From assembly GCA_900555035.1 (NCBI GenBank), contig USJX01000019.1:1-40370 (forward strand): a DNA stretch of 40,370 bases, read 5' to 3'. Source of the DNA: an uncultured Prevotella sp. Its GTDB lineage: Bacteria; Bacteroidota; Bacteroidia; Bacteroidales; Bacteroidaceae. A program made the translations under genes and the position numbers. This document shows, piece after piece, positions 33,654 through 40,370 of the stretch. Under the pieces are notes generated by a model. The model saw only the letters and a list, made by a program, of their open reading frames with translations, had not been told where the DNA came from and made no database searches. Every line of letters begins with the position of its first letter. The stretch's first letter is position 1.

Positions 33654-33745
33654 CCAGCAGCAAGAATCTTCAAACAGCACGACACCTTAAACTGATGATT
33701 CCTCCTGCAGCAAGATTTTCCTGCATCATGATTCCTCCTGCATCT
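33654..33745. repeat. Degenerate tandem repeats beyond and into maf 3' end
   Basis: The 15-mer ATGATTCCTCCTGCA occurs at 33695-33709 and 33728-33742, 33 bases apart; the second copy encodes the end of Maf. CC(A/T)GCAGCAAGA also occurs at 33654 and 33704. Starts of CCTGCA at 33704, 33720 and 33737 suggest a 16-17 base step. Confidence 0.75.
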
Positions 33746-34355
33746 TGAGCATTTCCTCGTAGATGCGCTGCACAGGCAATCCCATCACATTGAAGTAACT
33801 TCCGTTGAGACCCGTGCAACCGATGTAACCGATCCATTCCTGGATGCCATAGGCCCCCGCCTTATCGAAAGGTCTATAATGAGAGATGTAATAATTGATT
33901 TCCCAATCTGTGAGTTCCTTGAAAGAAACCTCTGTCGTAACAGAGAAATGACGCTGTTCGTCTTTGGTGGTGAGACATACGCCCGTAACCACATGATGAG
34001 TTTTTCCGCTCAACATCTTGAGCATGCGAACGGCATCATCGGCAGTTTTCGGTTTACCCAGAATGATTCCCTTGCCTTCCTGGTCGTTCTGCTCATCGGC
34101 AGCAGGCGCAACAACCACGGTATCGGCCGTGAGAACCAGGTTTTCAACCAAAGATGATTCTTCATTATCCAGAAGCGAACGATAAGCCTCCGCCTTTTTC
34201 TGGGCGATGAACTCAGCCACCTGATAAGCATCCAGATCATCAGGATAACTCTCATCAATACCATTCAATACCTTTACCTCAAAATTTACATCCAATCCCG
34301 CCAACAGTTCTCTGCGGCGTGGCGAATTGCTCGCCAAAATTATCTTATACTTCAT
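33726..34355 (-). CDS. maf: Maf-family nucleotide pyrophosphatase
   Basis: A 209-residue house-cleaning enzyme that hydrolyses non-canonical or methylated nucleoside triphosphates such as dTTP, UTP or m5UTP. The N-terminal ILASNSPRRRELLAGL (5-20) is the family signature. LTADTVVVA near 75-83 holds the catalytic Asp, and GKPKTADDAVRML is the following helix. DKAGAYGIQEW is the late conserved motif. It follows kdsC on the minus strand. The spacer and the region beyond the stop codon are both rich in short tandem repeats. Confidence 0.93.
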   Translation of the reverse strand: MKYKIILASNSPRRRELLAGLDVNFEVKVLNGIDESYPDDLDAYQVAEFIAQKKAEAYRSLLDNEESSLVENLVLTADTVVVAPAADEQNDQEGKGIILGKPKTADDAVRMLKMLSGKTHHVVTGVCLTTKDEQRHFSVTTEVSFKELTDWEINYYISHYRPFDKAGAYGIQEWIGYIGCTGLNGSYFNVMGLPVQRIYEEMLKMQEES

Positions 34356-34365
34356 CTGTTTTTTA

Positions 34366-34405
34366 CTTTGAACTTTATTACTTTGAACTTTGAGCTTTGA
34401 ACTTT
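34366..34405. repeat. CTTTGAA heptamer repeat before maf
   Basis: CTTTGAACTTT recurs at 34366, 34381 and 34395, steps of 15 and 14 bases, made of alternating 7-base units. The tract starts 11 bases upstream of the maf start codon. Confidence 0.85.
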
Positions 34406-34462
34406 ATGATTAGAATTCTTGGGCTAACTCTAAACCATAACTCTCTACTATAAGCCGTAACT

Positions 34463-34504
34463 TCAACTATTACTTTTCAACTATTAACTTTCAACTATTA
34501 ACTA
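34463..34504. repeat. 14-bp tandem repeat, three units, at kdsC 3' end
   Basis: TCAACTATTA starts at 34463, 34477 and 34491, exactly 14 bases apart. The third unit reaches the kdsC stop codon (34502-34504). Confidence 0.88.
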
Positions 34505-35020
34505 CCATCCAAAAGCCTTGGCACTGGAAAGCCAGTGACCCTGGGCACGCAACACCTGTTCCACGATGTCGCGACCTACCCCATCGCCCCCCTCGCGGGA
34601 AGAGATATAACAAGAAATCTCCTTGATGTCAGAGCAGGCATTAGATGGACAACATGGGCAACCGCAACGACGCATCACCTCATAATCCGGAATATCATCG
34701 CCTACATAAATGATTTCATCATCCGAAAGCTGATATTTTTCCAGAAAAGCATCATAGGTATTTATCTTTACGGCACATCCCATATAAATATCCTGCACTC
34801 CCAAGCCTTCATAACGCTTGCGGATTGCCTCGGTGGTACCACCCGTCAAGATAACGATGCGCACACCTACCTTTTGAGCCAACTGAATGGCATAGCCATC
34901 CTTGATGTTCACCGTGCGAAGAGGTTCCCCGGTGCTGGCGAGTGTGATGGTCTGACGAGAAAGAACGCCATCCACATCAAATATAATCGCCTTTATCTTT
35001 TTTAAATCGTAATTTATCAT
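34502..35020 (-). CDS. kdsC: KDO-8-phosphate phosphatase (HAD family)
   Basis: A 172-residue HAD-superfamily type IIIA phosphatase, the C0-type with minimal cap. The catalytic motif is IIFDVDGVL (Asp15, Asp17). Motif II is VILTGG (about 55-60), where Thr replaces the usual Ser/Thr site. The Lys is in CAVKIN and motif III in IIYVGDDIPDYEVM. It makes KDO for lipopolysaccharide by removing phosphate from KDO-8-P. It lies 10 bases after the DUF2520 gene. The kdsA, kdsB and kdsD partners are not in the window. Confidence 0.88.
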   Translation of the reverse strand: MINYDLKKIKAIIFDVDGVLSRQTITLASTGEPLRTVNIKDGYAIQLAQKVGVRIVILTGGTTEAIRKRYEGLGVQDIYMGCAVKINTYDAFLEKYQLSDDEIIYVGDDIPDYEVMRRCGCPCCPSNACSDIKEISCYISSREGGDGVGRDIVEQVLRAQGHWLSSAKAFGW

Positions 35021-35030
35021 AATATATGCG

Positions 35031-35858
35031 TTAATTCAACCCGTGAATGCTTTTGCTCATGCTATCGTAAACCTTTTTGAAATGAGGATGATTCTCCAGA
35101 AGCTTACTCTGCTTACCAATCACGTTTTCATCGTATCTCACGGCAGGTCCTGTCTGGGCATCCTTCGGCTTCATCTCATGCACTTTTGCTGCAGTCTCGT
35201 TGATGAGCGGGAGCATCACATCGAATGGAATGCCATGCTCTTCCAGGAGTTCCTGACTGATGGCATAGCAATGATTGGCAAAATTACAGGCAAAGACTGC
35301 CGAGAGATGCAGATATTTCCTATCTTCACTGGAAAGCTGATATACCCTGCCGCTTATCTCCCGGGCCAAACCTTCTATCTGCTTTTGTGCAAACTCATCG
35401 TTAGCCTCCACAAAGCAAGGGATGATGCTGAAATCCACCTCACGCTGCTTGGAGAAGGTCTGCATCGGATAAAGCACCCCATAATGCTGAGCCATACCCT
35501 TGAATACCGACATCGGCATGGAACCAGCCGTATGCAGGAACACCCTTTCATGCTCACCTTTCTTAGCTTTGCGCAAGGCATTTACTGCCCCGTCTTCACC
35601 CAAGCCATCTGCTTCATGCCTACAGAGTTGGGCTACAAGCTGGACCAATGCGCTATCCTTCACAGAGAAGATATACACATCCGCATCATCCCTAACCTGG
35701 GCTATATCCGTAAGCGGCTCCGCATCCAAAAGCGAAGCCAAGGTTTCCGCCGACTGCATGGTGCGACTGAACACCTGTACCATATCGTGACCAGCAGCAT
35801 GCAAGGCCTTGCCCAGATGGGTAGCCAGATTGCCTGCCCCTATCAAAACTATCTTCAT
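35031..35858 (-). CDS. Rossmann-fold and DUF2520 oxidoreductase-like protein
   Basis: A 275-residue protein with an N-terminal NAD(P)-binding fold (MKIVLIGAGNLATHLGKAL, GxGxxxxHLG) like pyrroline-5-carboxylate reductase, and a C-terminal helical DUF2520 domain (HLSAVFACNFANHCYAISQELLEE near 183-206). The reaction is unknown. It sits directly upstream of kdsC and maf in a three-gene unit, an arrangement I associate with Bacteroidetes. A -7 box lies 51 bases upstream. Confidence 0.85.
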   Translation of the reverse strand: MKIVLIGAGNLATHLGKALHAAGHDMVQVFSRTMQSAETLASLLDAEPLTDIAQVRDDADVYIFSVKDSALVQLVAQLCRHEADGLGEDGAVNALRKAKKGEHERVFLHTAGSMPMSVFKGMAQHYGVLYPMQTFSKQREVDFSIIPCFVEANDEFAQKQIEGLAREISGRVYQLSSEDRKYLHLSAVFACNFANHCYAISQELLEEHGIPFDVMLPLINETAAKVHEMKPKDAQTGPAVRYDENVIGKQSKLLENHPHFKKVYDSMSKSIHGLN

Positions 35859-35908
35859 AAATCTATTCCTTTTCTTTGAAATAAATTAAACTTATATCAA
35901 TTTAAGTG

Positions 35909-35916
35909 CAAAAATA
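35909..35916 (-). promoter_or_regulatory. -7 box for DUF2520-kdsC-maf
   Basis: On the minus strand TATTTTTG fits TAnnTTTG about 50 bases before the start. No good -33 element is seen. Confidence 0.5.
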
Positions 35917-35946
35917 CTAAAAAACAGCGATATAGAGACAGAAAAG

Positions 35947-35977
35947 TTGTTTTTTTATAATTAATTTATTATTTTTG
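35947..35977 (+). promoter_or_regulatory. Promoter of GNAT gene
   Basis: TTG (35947-35949) and TATTTTTG (35970-35977) are separated by 20 bases. The start codon lies 39 bases further. Confidence 0.7.
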
Positions 35978-36016
35978 CAGTAAAATATAAACGCCTCCAA
36001 GGAGACAATAGCGGAA

Positions 36017-37093
36017 ATGACAAAAGATTACGAAATAAAGGTATATACAGAAAGTGAAGAACTGCCCCGGCTCTTGGAGGGCAATTTCTTCCATAGTCTG
36101 GAACTCTTCGAGATAAGCGAGCGAGTGCCAGGCGATACCCCCGTCATGGCTGTAGCATCGAAAGACGGGCAGATTGCAGGTCAACTTTTAGCCGTTCTTC
36201 ACACCCACCGCACCTGGTTTCCACCTTTTATATATACACACGCGCACGCACACGGAGAAGGCATCTATCTCAACACCGAGCAGGCAGAAGAAATTTTCCC
36301 GCTCCTACTCCACTCGATAACCCGAACCCTGTGCAACCGCCACTGCCTATACATCGAGTTTTCTGAATTACAGAAAAAGATGTTTGGCTACCGACATTTC
36401 CGCCGACTGGGTTATTTCCCTGTGGAATGGCAGGAAATATACAATTCCCTGCACAGCATGCCTCCCGAAGAACGACTCACCGAGCGAACCAGGCGACAGA
36501 TTGAAAGCGGTGAAAACAAAGGACTGGAATGTCATCCAACCCATCATCAGGAAGAAGTAGAAAAGTTCTATCAGCTCTACAGGAACTTCTGCCGTTTCAA
36601 GCCACGCCGCTACGTACCCCCCATCGAATACTTCAAATCCATGAGCAAAAGCAGCGGGGCAAAGGTTTTCGTAGCTACTTACGGAGGCAGAAGAGGCGGA
36701 AGAAGCGAAGGAAGAAGCGATGTGAGCAACGGGAAAAGCGATGTGAGAAGCGATGTGAGCGGAAGGAAGGATGAAGCAAACAAGCGGAAGATCGTGGGCG
36801 GATGCACGCTGGCTTTCAGCGAAGGCGATGCCTACCTATGGCATCTGGCATCCCGCAGAAAGCGCTATATCTATCTGCATCCCGACACGATGACGGTTTG
36901 GCATGCCATCAGCTATGCCCACCAGCAGGGATGCAGGCACATTCACTTCATGGAAGTGGGCCTGCCCTGGAAGCGTAATCCCTATCGTGATTTCATCCGC
37001 AGCTTCGGGGGCAAGCCTGTGGCAAAATATCGCTGGTTCAGATGCAACATCGGCATCCTCAACAGACTATTGAAATGGTTCTACAAACTCTGA
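36017..37093 (+). CDS. GNAT/FemAB-like acyltransferase with internal minisatellite
   Basis: A 358-residue protein with two GNAT-like halves. The second ends in HIHFMEVGLPWKRNPYRDFIRSFGGKP and YRWFRCNIGIL, typical of the FemAB-like GNAT group that transfers amino acids or acyl groups to peptidoglycan or other acceptors. The acceptor is unknown. Between VATYGG (about 222) and VGGCTLAF (about 257) lies a Gly/Arg/Ser/Asp-rich insertion encoded by repeated AGAAGCGATG-like units (36690-36765). It probably forms a surface loop. The gene converges with the TetR gene and overlaps its 3' end by 27 bases. Confidence 0.8.
   Translation: MTKDYEIKVYTESEELPRLLEGNFFHSLELFEISERVPGDTPVMAVASKDGQIAGQLLAVLHTHRTWFPPFIYTHAHAHGEGIYLNTEQAEEIFPLLLHSITRTLCNRHCLYIEFSELQKKMFGYRHFRRLGYFPVEWQEIYNSLHSMPPEERLTERTRRQIESGENKGLECHPTHHQEEVEKFYQLYRNFCRFKPRRYVPPIEYFKSMSKSSGAKVFVATYGGRRGGRSEGRSDVSNGKSDVRSDVSGRKDEANKRKIVGGCTLAFSEGDAYLWHLASRRKRYIYLHPDTMTVWHAISYAHQQGCRHIHFMEVGLPWKRNPYRDFIRSFGGKPVAKYRWFRCNIGILNRLLKWFYKL
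36690..36765. repeat. In-frame minisatellite inside GNAT gene
   Basis: Variants of GAAGAAGCGAAG, GAAGAAGCGATG and AAGCGATGTGAG recur at 12- to 24-base steps and encode RSEGRSDVS, KSDVRSDVS repeats. The length could vary between strains without a frameshift when units are multiples of three. Confidence 0.75.
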
Positions 37094-37708
37094 GCCTTCC
37101 ATGGCCTTGTCGAGCAAAGCCAGTCCGCGCGCCGTACAGAAGCCGCGAATCACGATGAGAAAATGATGGTCGAAAAGATCCTTCATAGAATACTTTCGAT
37201 AGAACTGCCGGTGCATGATTTCCTCCATGCATGCATTGGCAGTATCAATCAGAATCTCGTAATTCACGTCAGTGCGGAAAAGTCCCTCTTTCATACCCGC
37301 TTCGAAAAAGCAGAGACTGTCGTCACGTTCCTGGGCACGCATCTCCTGCAGGAACTTCAATACACGGGGCATCCTGTGGATTTCTTCATAGAAAACCATT
37401 CCCACCATCTTGTTCAGCTTCATCTGCTGGCGATATACATAGCTGATGACGTCTATCACATTGCCCGCTTTCGTCTGAGCAAAATGCTCCACATTCTGCT
37501 TCATCTCCTCATGCCTCATTTTCATGCCGGCAATCAGCAGGTCCTCCTTGTCGCCGAAGATTTTATAAACCGTGCGTTTAGACACATGAAGTGCCATGGA
37601 AATTTCGTCCATCTTCACAGCCTTCACCCCACGCCTATAAAACTCGGGCATGGCAAAAGCGATAATCTTATCGCGCAAATCCGCTCTATTTTGTTTGTTT
37701 TCTACCAT
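37067..37708 (-). CDS. TetR/AcrR-family regulator
   Basis: A 213-residue regulator from the start MVENKQNRADLRDKI. The N-terminal helix-turn-helix (FAMPEFYRRGVKAVKMDEISMALHVSKRTVYKIFGDKEDLL) is characteristic of the family. The C-terminal helical ligand domain is not recognisable by substrate. An ATG 84 bases upstream (37792) lies beyond the -7 box at 37772-37779, so it is rejected. Divergent from maeB and tail-to-tail with the GNAT gene. The target genes are unknown; neither neighbour is an efflux pump. Confidence 0.88.
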   Translation of the reverse strand: MVENKQNRADLRDKIIAFAMPEFYRRGVKAVKMDEISMALHVSKRTVYKIFGDKEDLLIAGMKMRHEEMKQNVEHFAQTKAGNVIDVISYVYRQQMKLNKMVGMVFYEEIHRMPRVLKFLQEMRAQERDDSLCFFEAGMKEGLFRTDVNYEILIDTANACMEEIMHRQFYRKYSMKDLFDHHFLIVIRGFCTARGLALLDKAMEGSEFVEPFQ

Positions 37709-37771
37709 TTCTATATCTTTTAATTGCAATATGTATATGACATTTTCACGTCTAAACCTATTTTTTTTGTG

Positions 37772-37779
37772 CAAAGATA
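37772..37779 (-). promoter_or_regulatory. -7 box for TetR gene
   Basis: On the minus strand TATCTTTG fits the -7 consensus, 64-71 bases before the chosen start codon at 37708. It supports that start. The -33 region is A/T-rich without a TTTG at the right spacing. Confidence 0.6.
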
Positions 37780-37821
37780 CAAAAAAAAACAAAAAACCAT
37801 CTTATTTTCATAAGTTTTTAT

Positions 37822-37829
37822 TACCTTTG
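37822..37829 (+). promoter_or_regulatory. -7 box for maeB
   Basis: TACCTTTG fits the -7 consensus, 75 bases before the maeB start. The -33 element is unclear. Confidence 0.6.
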
Positions 37830-37903
37830 CACAAACTTTTTAGTAAACGCGCATTATTTGCGCCAATTTGTAAGAAACAAAATCTTTAAACCAATATATT
37901 GTT

Positions 37904-40192
37904 ATGGTAAAAATCACGAAAGAGGCGGCTCTTGAATATCACGAGGCAGGCCGTCCTGGTAAGATTGAGGTTAAACCAACAAAACCTTATCACACACAAA
38001 CAGACCTGAGCCTTGCTTACTCACCTGGTGTGGCATTCCCATGCCTGGAGATTCAGCAAAACCCAGACGATGTTTACAAGTACACAGACAAGGGCAACCT
38101 GATTGCTGTGATCAGTAATGGTACTGCCGTGCTCGGACTCGGCGACATCGGTGCCATGAGCGGCAAACCTGTGATGGAAGGAAAAGGATTGCTTTTCAAG
38201 ATTTATGGTGGCGTAGATGTATTCGACATCGAAATCGACGAGAAGGACCCGGAGAAGTTCTGCGAGACAGTGGAGAGAATCGCTCCATCATTCGGCGGTA
38301 TCAACCTGGAGGATATCAAGGCTCCTCAGTGCTTCTACATCGAAGAGCGACTGAAGAAGACCCTCGACATCCCAGTGATGCACGATGACCAGCACGGCAC
38401 AGCCATCATCTCGGCTGCAGGTTTGAAGAACGCCCTCGAAGTAGCCGGCAAGAACATTGCCGACGTGAAGATTGTAGTCAATGGTGCCGGTGCTGCTGCC
38501 ATCAGCTGTACCAAGCTCTACGTGGCTCTGGGAGCACAGGTAAAGAACATCGTGATGCTCGACTCCAAGGGCGTAATCACCAGCGACCGCGAGAATCTGA
38601 CAGAGCAGAAGAAACTGTTCGCTACCGACCGTAGTGACGTTCACACACTCGAAGAGGCTGTGAAGGGTGCCGACGTATTCGTAGGTCTCAGCAAGGGCAA
38701 CGTGCTTTCTAAGGACATGATCCGCTCGATGGCCGACAGCCCTATCGTATTCGCACTCGCCAACCCTGTGCCTGAAATCAGTTACGAGGACGCTATGGAC
38801 AGCCGTCCTGACGTATTGATGTCAACAGGCCGTTCAGACTATCCAAACCAGATTAACAACGTAATCGGTTTCCCATACATCTTCCGTGGTGCACTCGATG
38901 TTCATGCCCGTGCCATCAACGAAGAGATGAAGATGGCTGCTGTTCACGCCATCGCAGATTTGGCTAAGCAGCCAGTGCCAGATGTAGTTAACGACGTTTA
39001 CCACGTCAACGACCTTACATTCGGCCCTAAGTACTTCATTCCAAAGCCAGTGGATCCACGCCTCATTACCGAGGTATCTGCTGCCGTAGCCAAGGCTGCC
39101 ATGGATAGCGGCGTGGCCCGCACTCCTATCACCAACTGGGAGGAATACAAGCAGGGATTGCGCCAGTTGCTGGGTCAGGAGACCAAGCTTACCCGCAAGC
39201 TCCACGATACAGCCCGTCTCCATCCACAGCGCGTGGTATTCGCCGAGGGTGGCAACCCAACCATGCTGAAGGCTGCCGTTCAGACTAAGAACGAAGGCAT
39301 CTGCGAGCCTATCCTGCTGGGTAACCCAGACCGTCTGAACCGTGTGGCTAGCCGCTTGAAGCTTGACCTCTCTAACATCGAGATTGTGGATATGCGTGCC
39401 GACAACGAGCAGGGCCGCCGTGCCAAGTTTGCCAAGCACCTGGCAGAGAAGCGTGCTCGCGAGGGCTACAGCTTCGAGGAGGCTTATGATAAGATGTACG
39501 AGCGCAACTACTTCGGTATGTCTATGGTTGAGCAGGGTGATGCTGATGCATTCATCACTGGTCTCTACACCAAGTATAGCAACACCATCAAGGTGGCTAA
39601 GGACGTAATCGGCATCCGAGACGGATACAAGACATTCGGAGCCATGCACATCCTCAACACCCAGAAGGGTGTATATTATATTGCAGATACGCTGATCAAC
39701 CGTCACCCAGACGAGGATATCCTTACCGATATCGCCAAGTTGTCTGCTGGCACCGTGAAGTTCTTCAACGAAGAGCCGGTTATGGCCATGTTGAGCTACT
39801 CCAACTTCGGAACCGACAATGTAGGTTCTCCTGTAAAGGTGAAGAAGGCAGTGGCAGAGATGCAGAAGGAATTCCCAGAGCTCGCCATCGATGGCGAGAT
39901 GCAGGTAAACTATGCACTCAACAAGGATCTTCGCGATGAGAAGTATCCATTCTCCCGCCTCAAGGGCAAGGATGTGAATACATTGGTATTCCCTAACCTG
40001 AGCAGTGCGAATAGTGCTTACAAGCTTCTCCAGGGTTTGAACCCTGAGGCAGAAATCATCGGCCCTATCCAGATGGGCTTGAACAAGCCTATCCACTTCA
40101 CTGACTCAGAGAGCAGTGTACAGGATATCGTAAACATCACAGCCGTGGCCGTAATCGATGCTTACGTAGAGAAGATCAAGAATCAGAAATAG
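37904..40192 (+). CDS. maeB: NADP-dependent malic enzyme with phosphotransacetylase domain
   Basis: A 762-residue two-domain enzyme. Residues 1-430 are malic enzyme, converting malate to pyruvate and CO2: SLAYSPGVAFPCLEI near 36-50, the catalytic Lys in GLLFKIYGGVDVFDIEID, the HDDQHGTAII metal site near 161-170, and NADP-binding VVNGAGAAAISC near 192-203. Residues 440-762 resemble phosphate acetyltransferase and are usually regulatory, sensing acetyl-CoA, in this family. The fusion is normal for MaeB. Strong bias to GAG, AAG and GTA codons suggests high expression. Two hairpins follow. Confidence 0.96.
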   Translation: MVKITKEAALEYHEAGRPGKIEVKPTKPYHTQTDLSLAYSPGVAFPCLEIQQNPDDVYKYTDKGNLIAVISNGTAVLGLGDIGAMSGKPVMEGKGLLFKIYGGVDVFDIEIDEKDPEKFCETVERIAPSFGGINLEDIKAPQCFYIEERLKKTLDIPVMHDDQHGTAIISAAGLKNALEVAGKNIADVKIVVNGAGAAAISCTKLYVALGAQVKNIVMLDSKGVITSDRENLTEQKKLFATDRSDVHTLEEAVKGADVFVGLSKGNVLSKDMIRSMADSPIVFALANPVPEISYEDAMDSRPDVLMSTGRSDYPNQINNVIGFPYIFRGALDVHARAINEEMKMAAVHAIADLAKQPVPDVVNDVYHVNDLTFGPKYFIPKPVDPRLITEVSAAVAKAAMDSGVARTPITNWEEYKQGLRQLLGQETKLTRKLHDTARLHPQRVVFAEGGNPTMLKAAVQTKNEGICEPILLGNPDRLNRVASRLKLDLSNIEIVDMRADNEQGRRAKFAKHLAEKRAREGYSFEEAYDKMYERNYFGMSMVEQGDADAFITGLYTKYSNTIKVAKDVIGIRDGYKTFGAMHILNTQKGVYYIADTLINRHPDEDILTDIAKLSAGTVKFFNEEPVMAMLSYSNFGTDNVGSPVKVKKAVAEMQKEFPELAIDGEMQVNYALNKDLRDEKYPFSRLKGKDVNTLVFPNLSSANSAYKLLQGLNPEAEIIGPIQMGLNKPIHFTDSESSVQDIVNITAVAVIDAYVEKIKNQK

Positions 40193-40206
40193 TTCTAGTT
40201 AATAAT

Positions 40207-40272
40207 AGAGGTAACATTTACCTCTCATCTTTTACTCAGAGGCAGGAGCTTGTGAAAGTTCCTGCCTTTTTT
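40207..40272 (+). terminator. Tandem hairpins ending maeB
   Basis: A first perfect 8-bp hairpin (40207-40214 with 40218-40225) is followed by GGCAGGA/TCCTGCC (40241-40247 with 40260-40266) and a T run at 40267-40272. The second is a classic intrinsic terminator. The last 98 bases of the window hold no gene I can support. Confidence 0.88.
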
Positions 40273-40370
40273 GTTTCTGTAGTCTTTCTTTTGCATCTGT
40301 AGCCATCCCTTCCACAGTAACTACTCAGCACCCCTATAGAAAACTTCTCGTTAATAAAGCATAAACTTGA

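Noticed and set aside
38834..40096. Minus-strand open frame (420 codons) opposite maeB
   Set aside because: Codon bias of the highly expressed maeB leaves the opposite frame open; no motif seen.
37904..40192. maeB fusion as a novel gene fusion
   Set aside because: Malic enzyme joined to a phosphotransacetylase-like domain is the normal MaeB architecture.

Overview
The window looks like chromosomal DNA of a gut Bacteroidales bacterium. From about 4.7 kb to the right end the style is that of Prevotella/Segatella. Supporting signs are Bacteroidetes promoters of the TTTG-N19-21-TAnnTTTG type, the near absence of Shine-Dalgarno sequences, and family members with Bacteroidetes-type lengths. I see no phage, transposon, CRISPR array, defence island or secretion locus. 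Almost everything is housekeeping, so the novelty is in details rather than in a large new system.

Layout. (1) 1-4.7 kb: the end of an unknown gene, a PAP2 phosphatase, and the distal half of a leucine operon (leuB, a second LeuA-like synthase, leuD, 3' part of leuC). (2) 4.7-7.4 kb: the 5' part of leuC and leuA, driven by a clear promoter. Synonymous codon choice changes inside leuC near 4.7 kb, from GAA/AAA-rich to GAG/AAG-rich. This is either a recombination point or an assembly chimera. (3) 7.5-14.6 kb, minus strand: a tight five-gene operon of DEDDy exonuclease, RlmI-like methyltransferase, orphan solute-binding lipoprotein, acidic TPR protein and replicative helicase DnaB. (4) 14.6-19.3 kb, plus strand: ftsK, a LolA-like carrier and a NahK-like sugar kinase. 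(5) 19.3-25.1 kb: a PerR-like regulator with reverse rubrerythrin (peroxide defence), then a 1428+ residue TamB-like protein with no ATG at its natural start. (6) 25.2-27.6 kb, minus strand: tRNA-Ser(CGA), trxB, queE, queD. (7) 27.7-30.1 kb: an AAA_28-CYTH fusion like animal TTD14, and a pectin-type acetylesterase carrying a stub of a pectinesterase domain. (8) 30.2-35.9 kb, minus strand: hisS, purA, fur, maf, kdsC and a DUF2520 protein. (9) 36-40.2 kb: a GNAT protein with an internal minisatellite, a TetR regulator and the malic enzyme-phosphotransacetylase fusion maeB.

The most unusual recurring signal is not a gene. Many gene 3' ends and operon spacers carry short tandem duplications. They are two to four copies at 22-25 bp spacing, or 14 bp and its heptamer half, and they often run across the stop codon. 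They are seen at leuC, dnaB, the lolA spacer, the rubrerythrin gene, the tamB-like gene, trxB, queD, the acetylesterase gene, purA, kdsC and maf.
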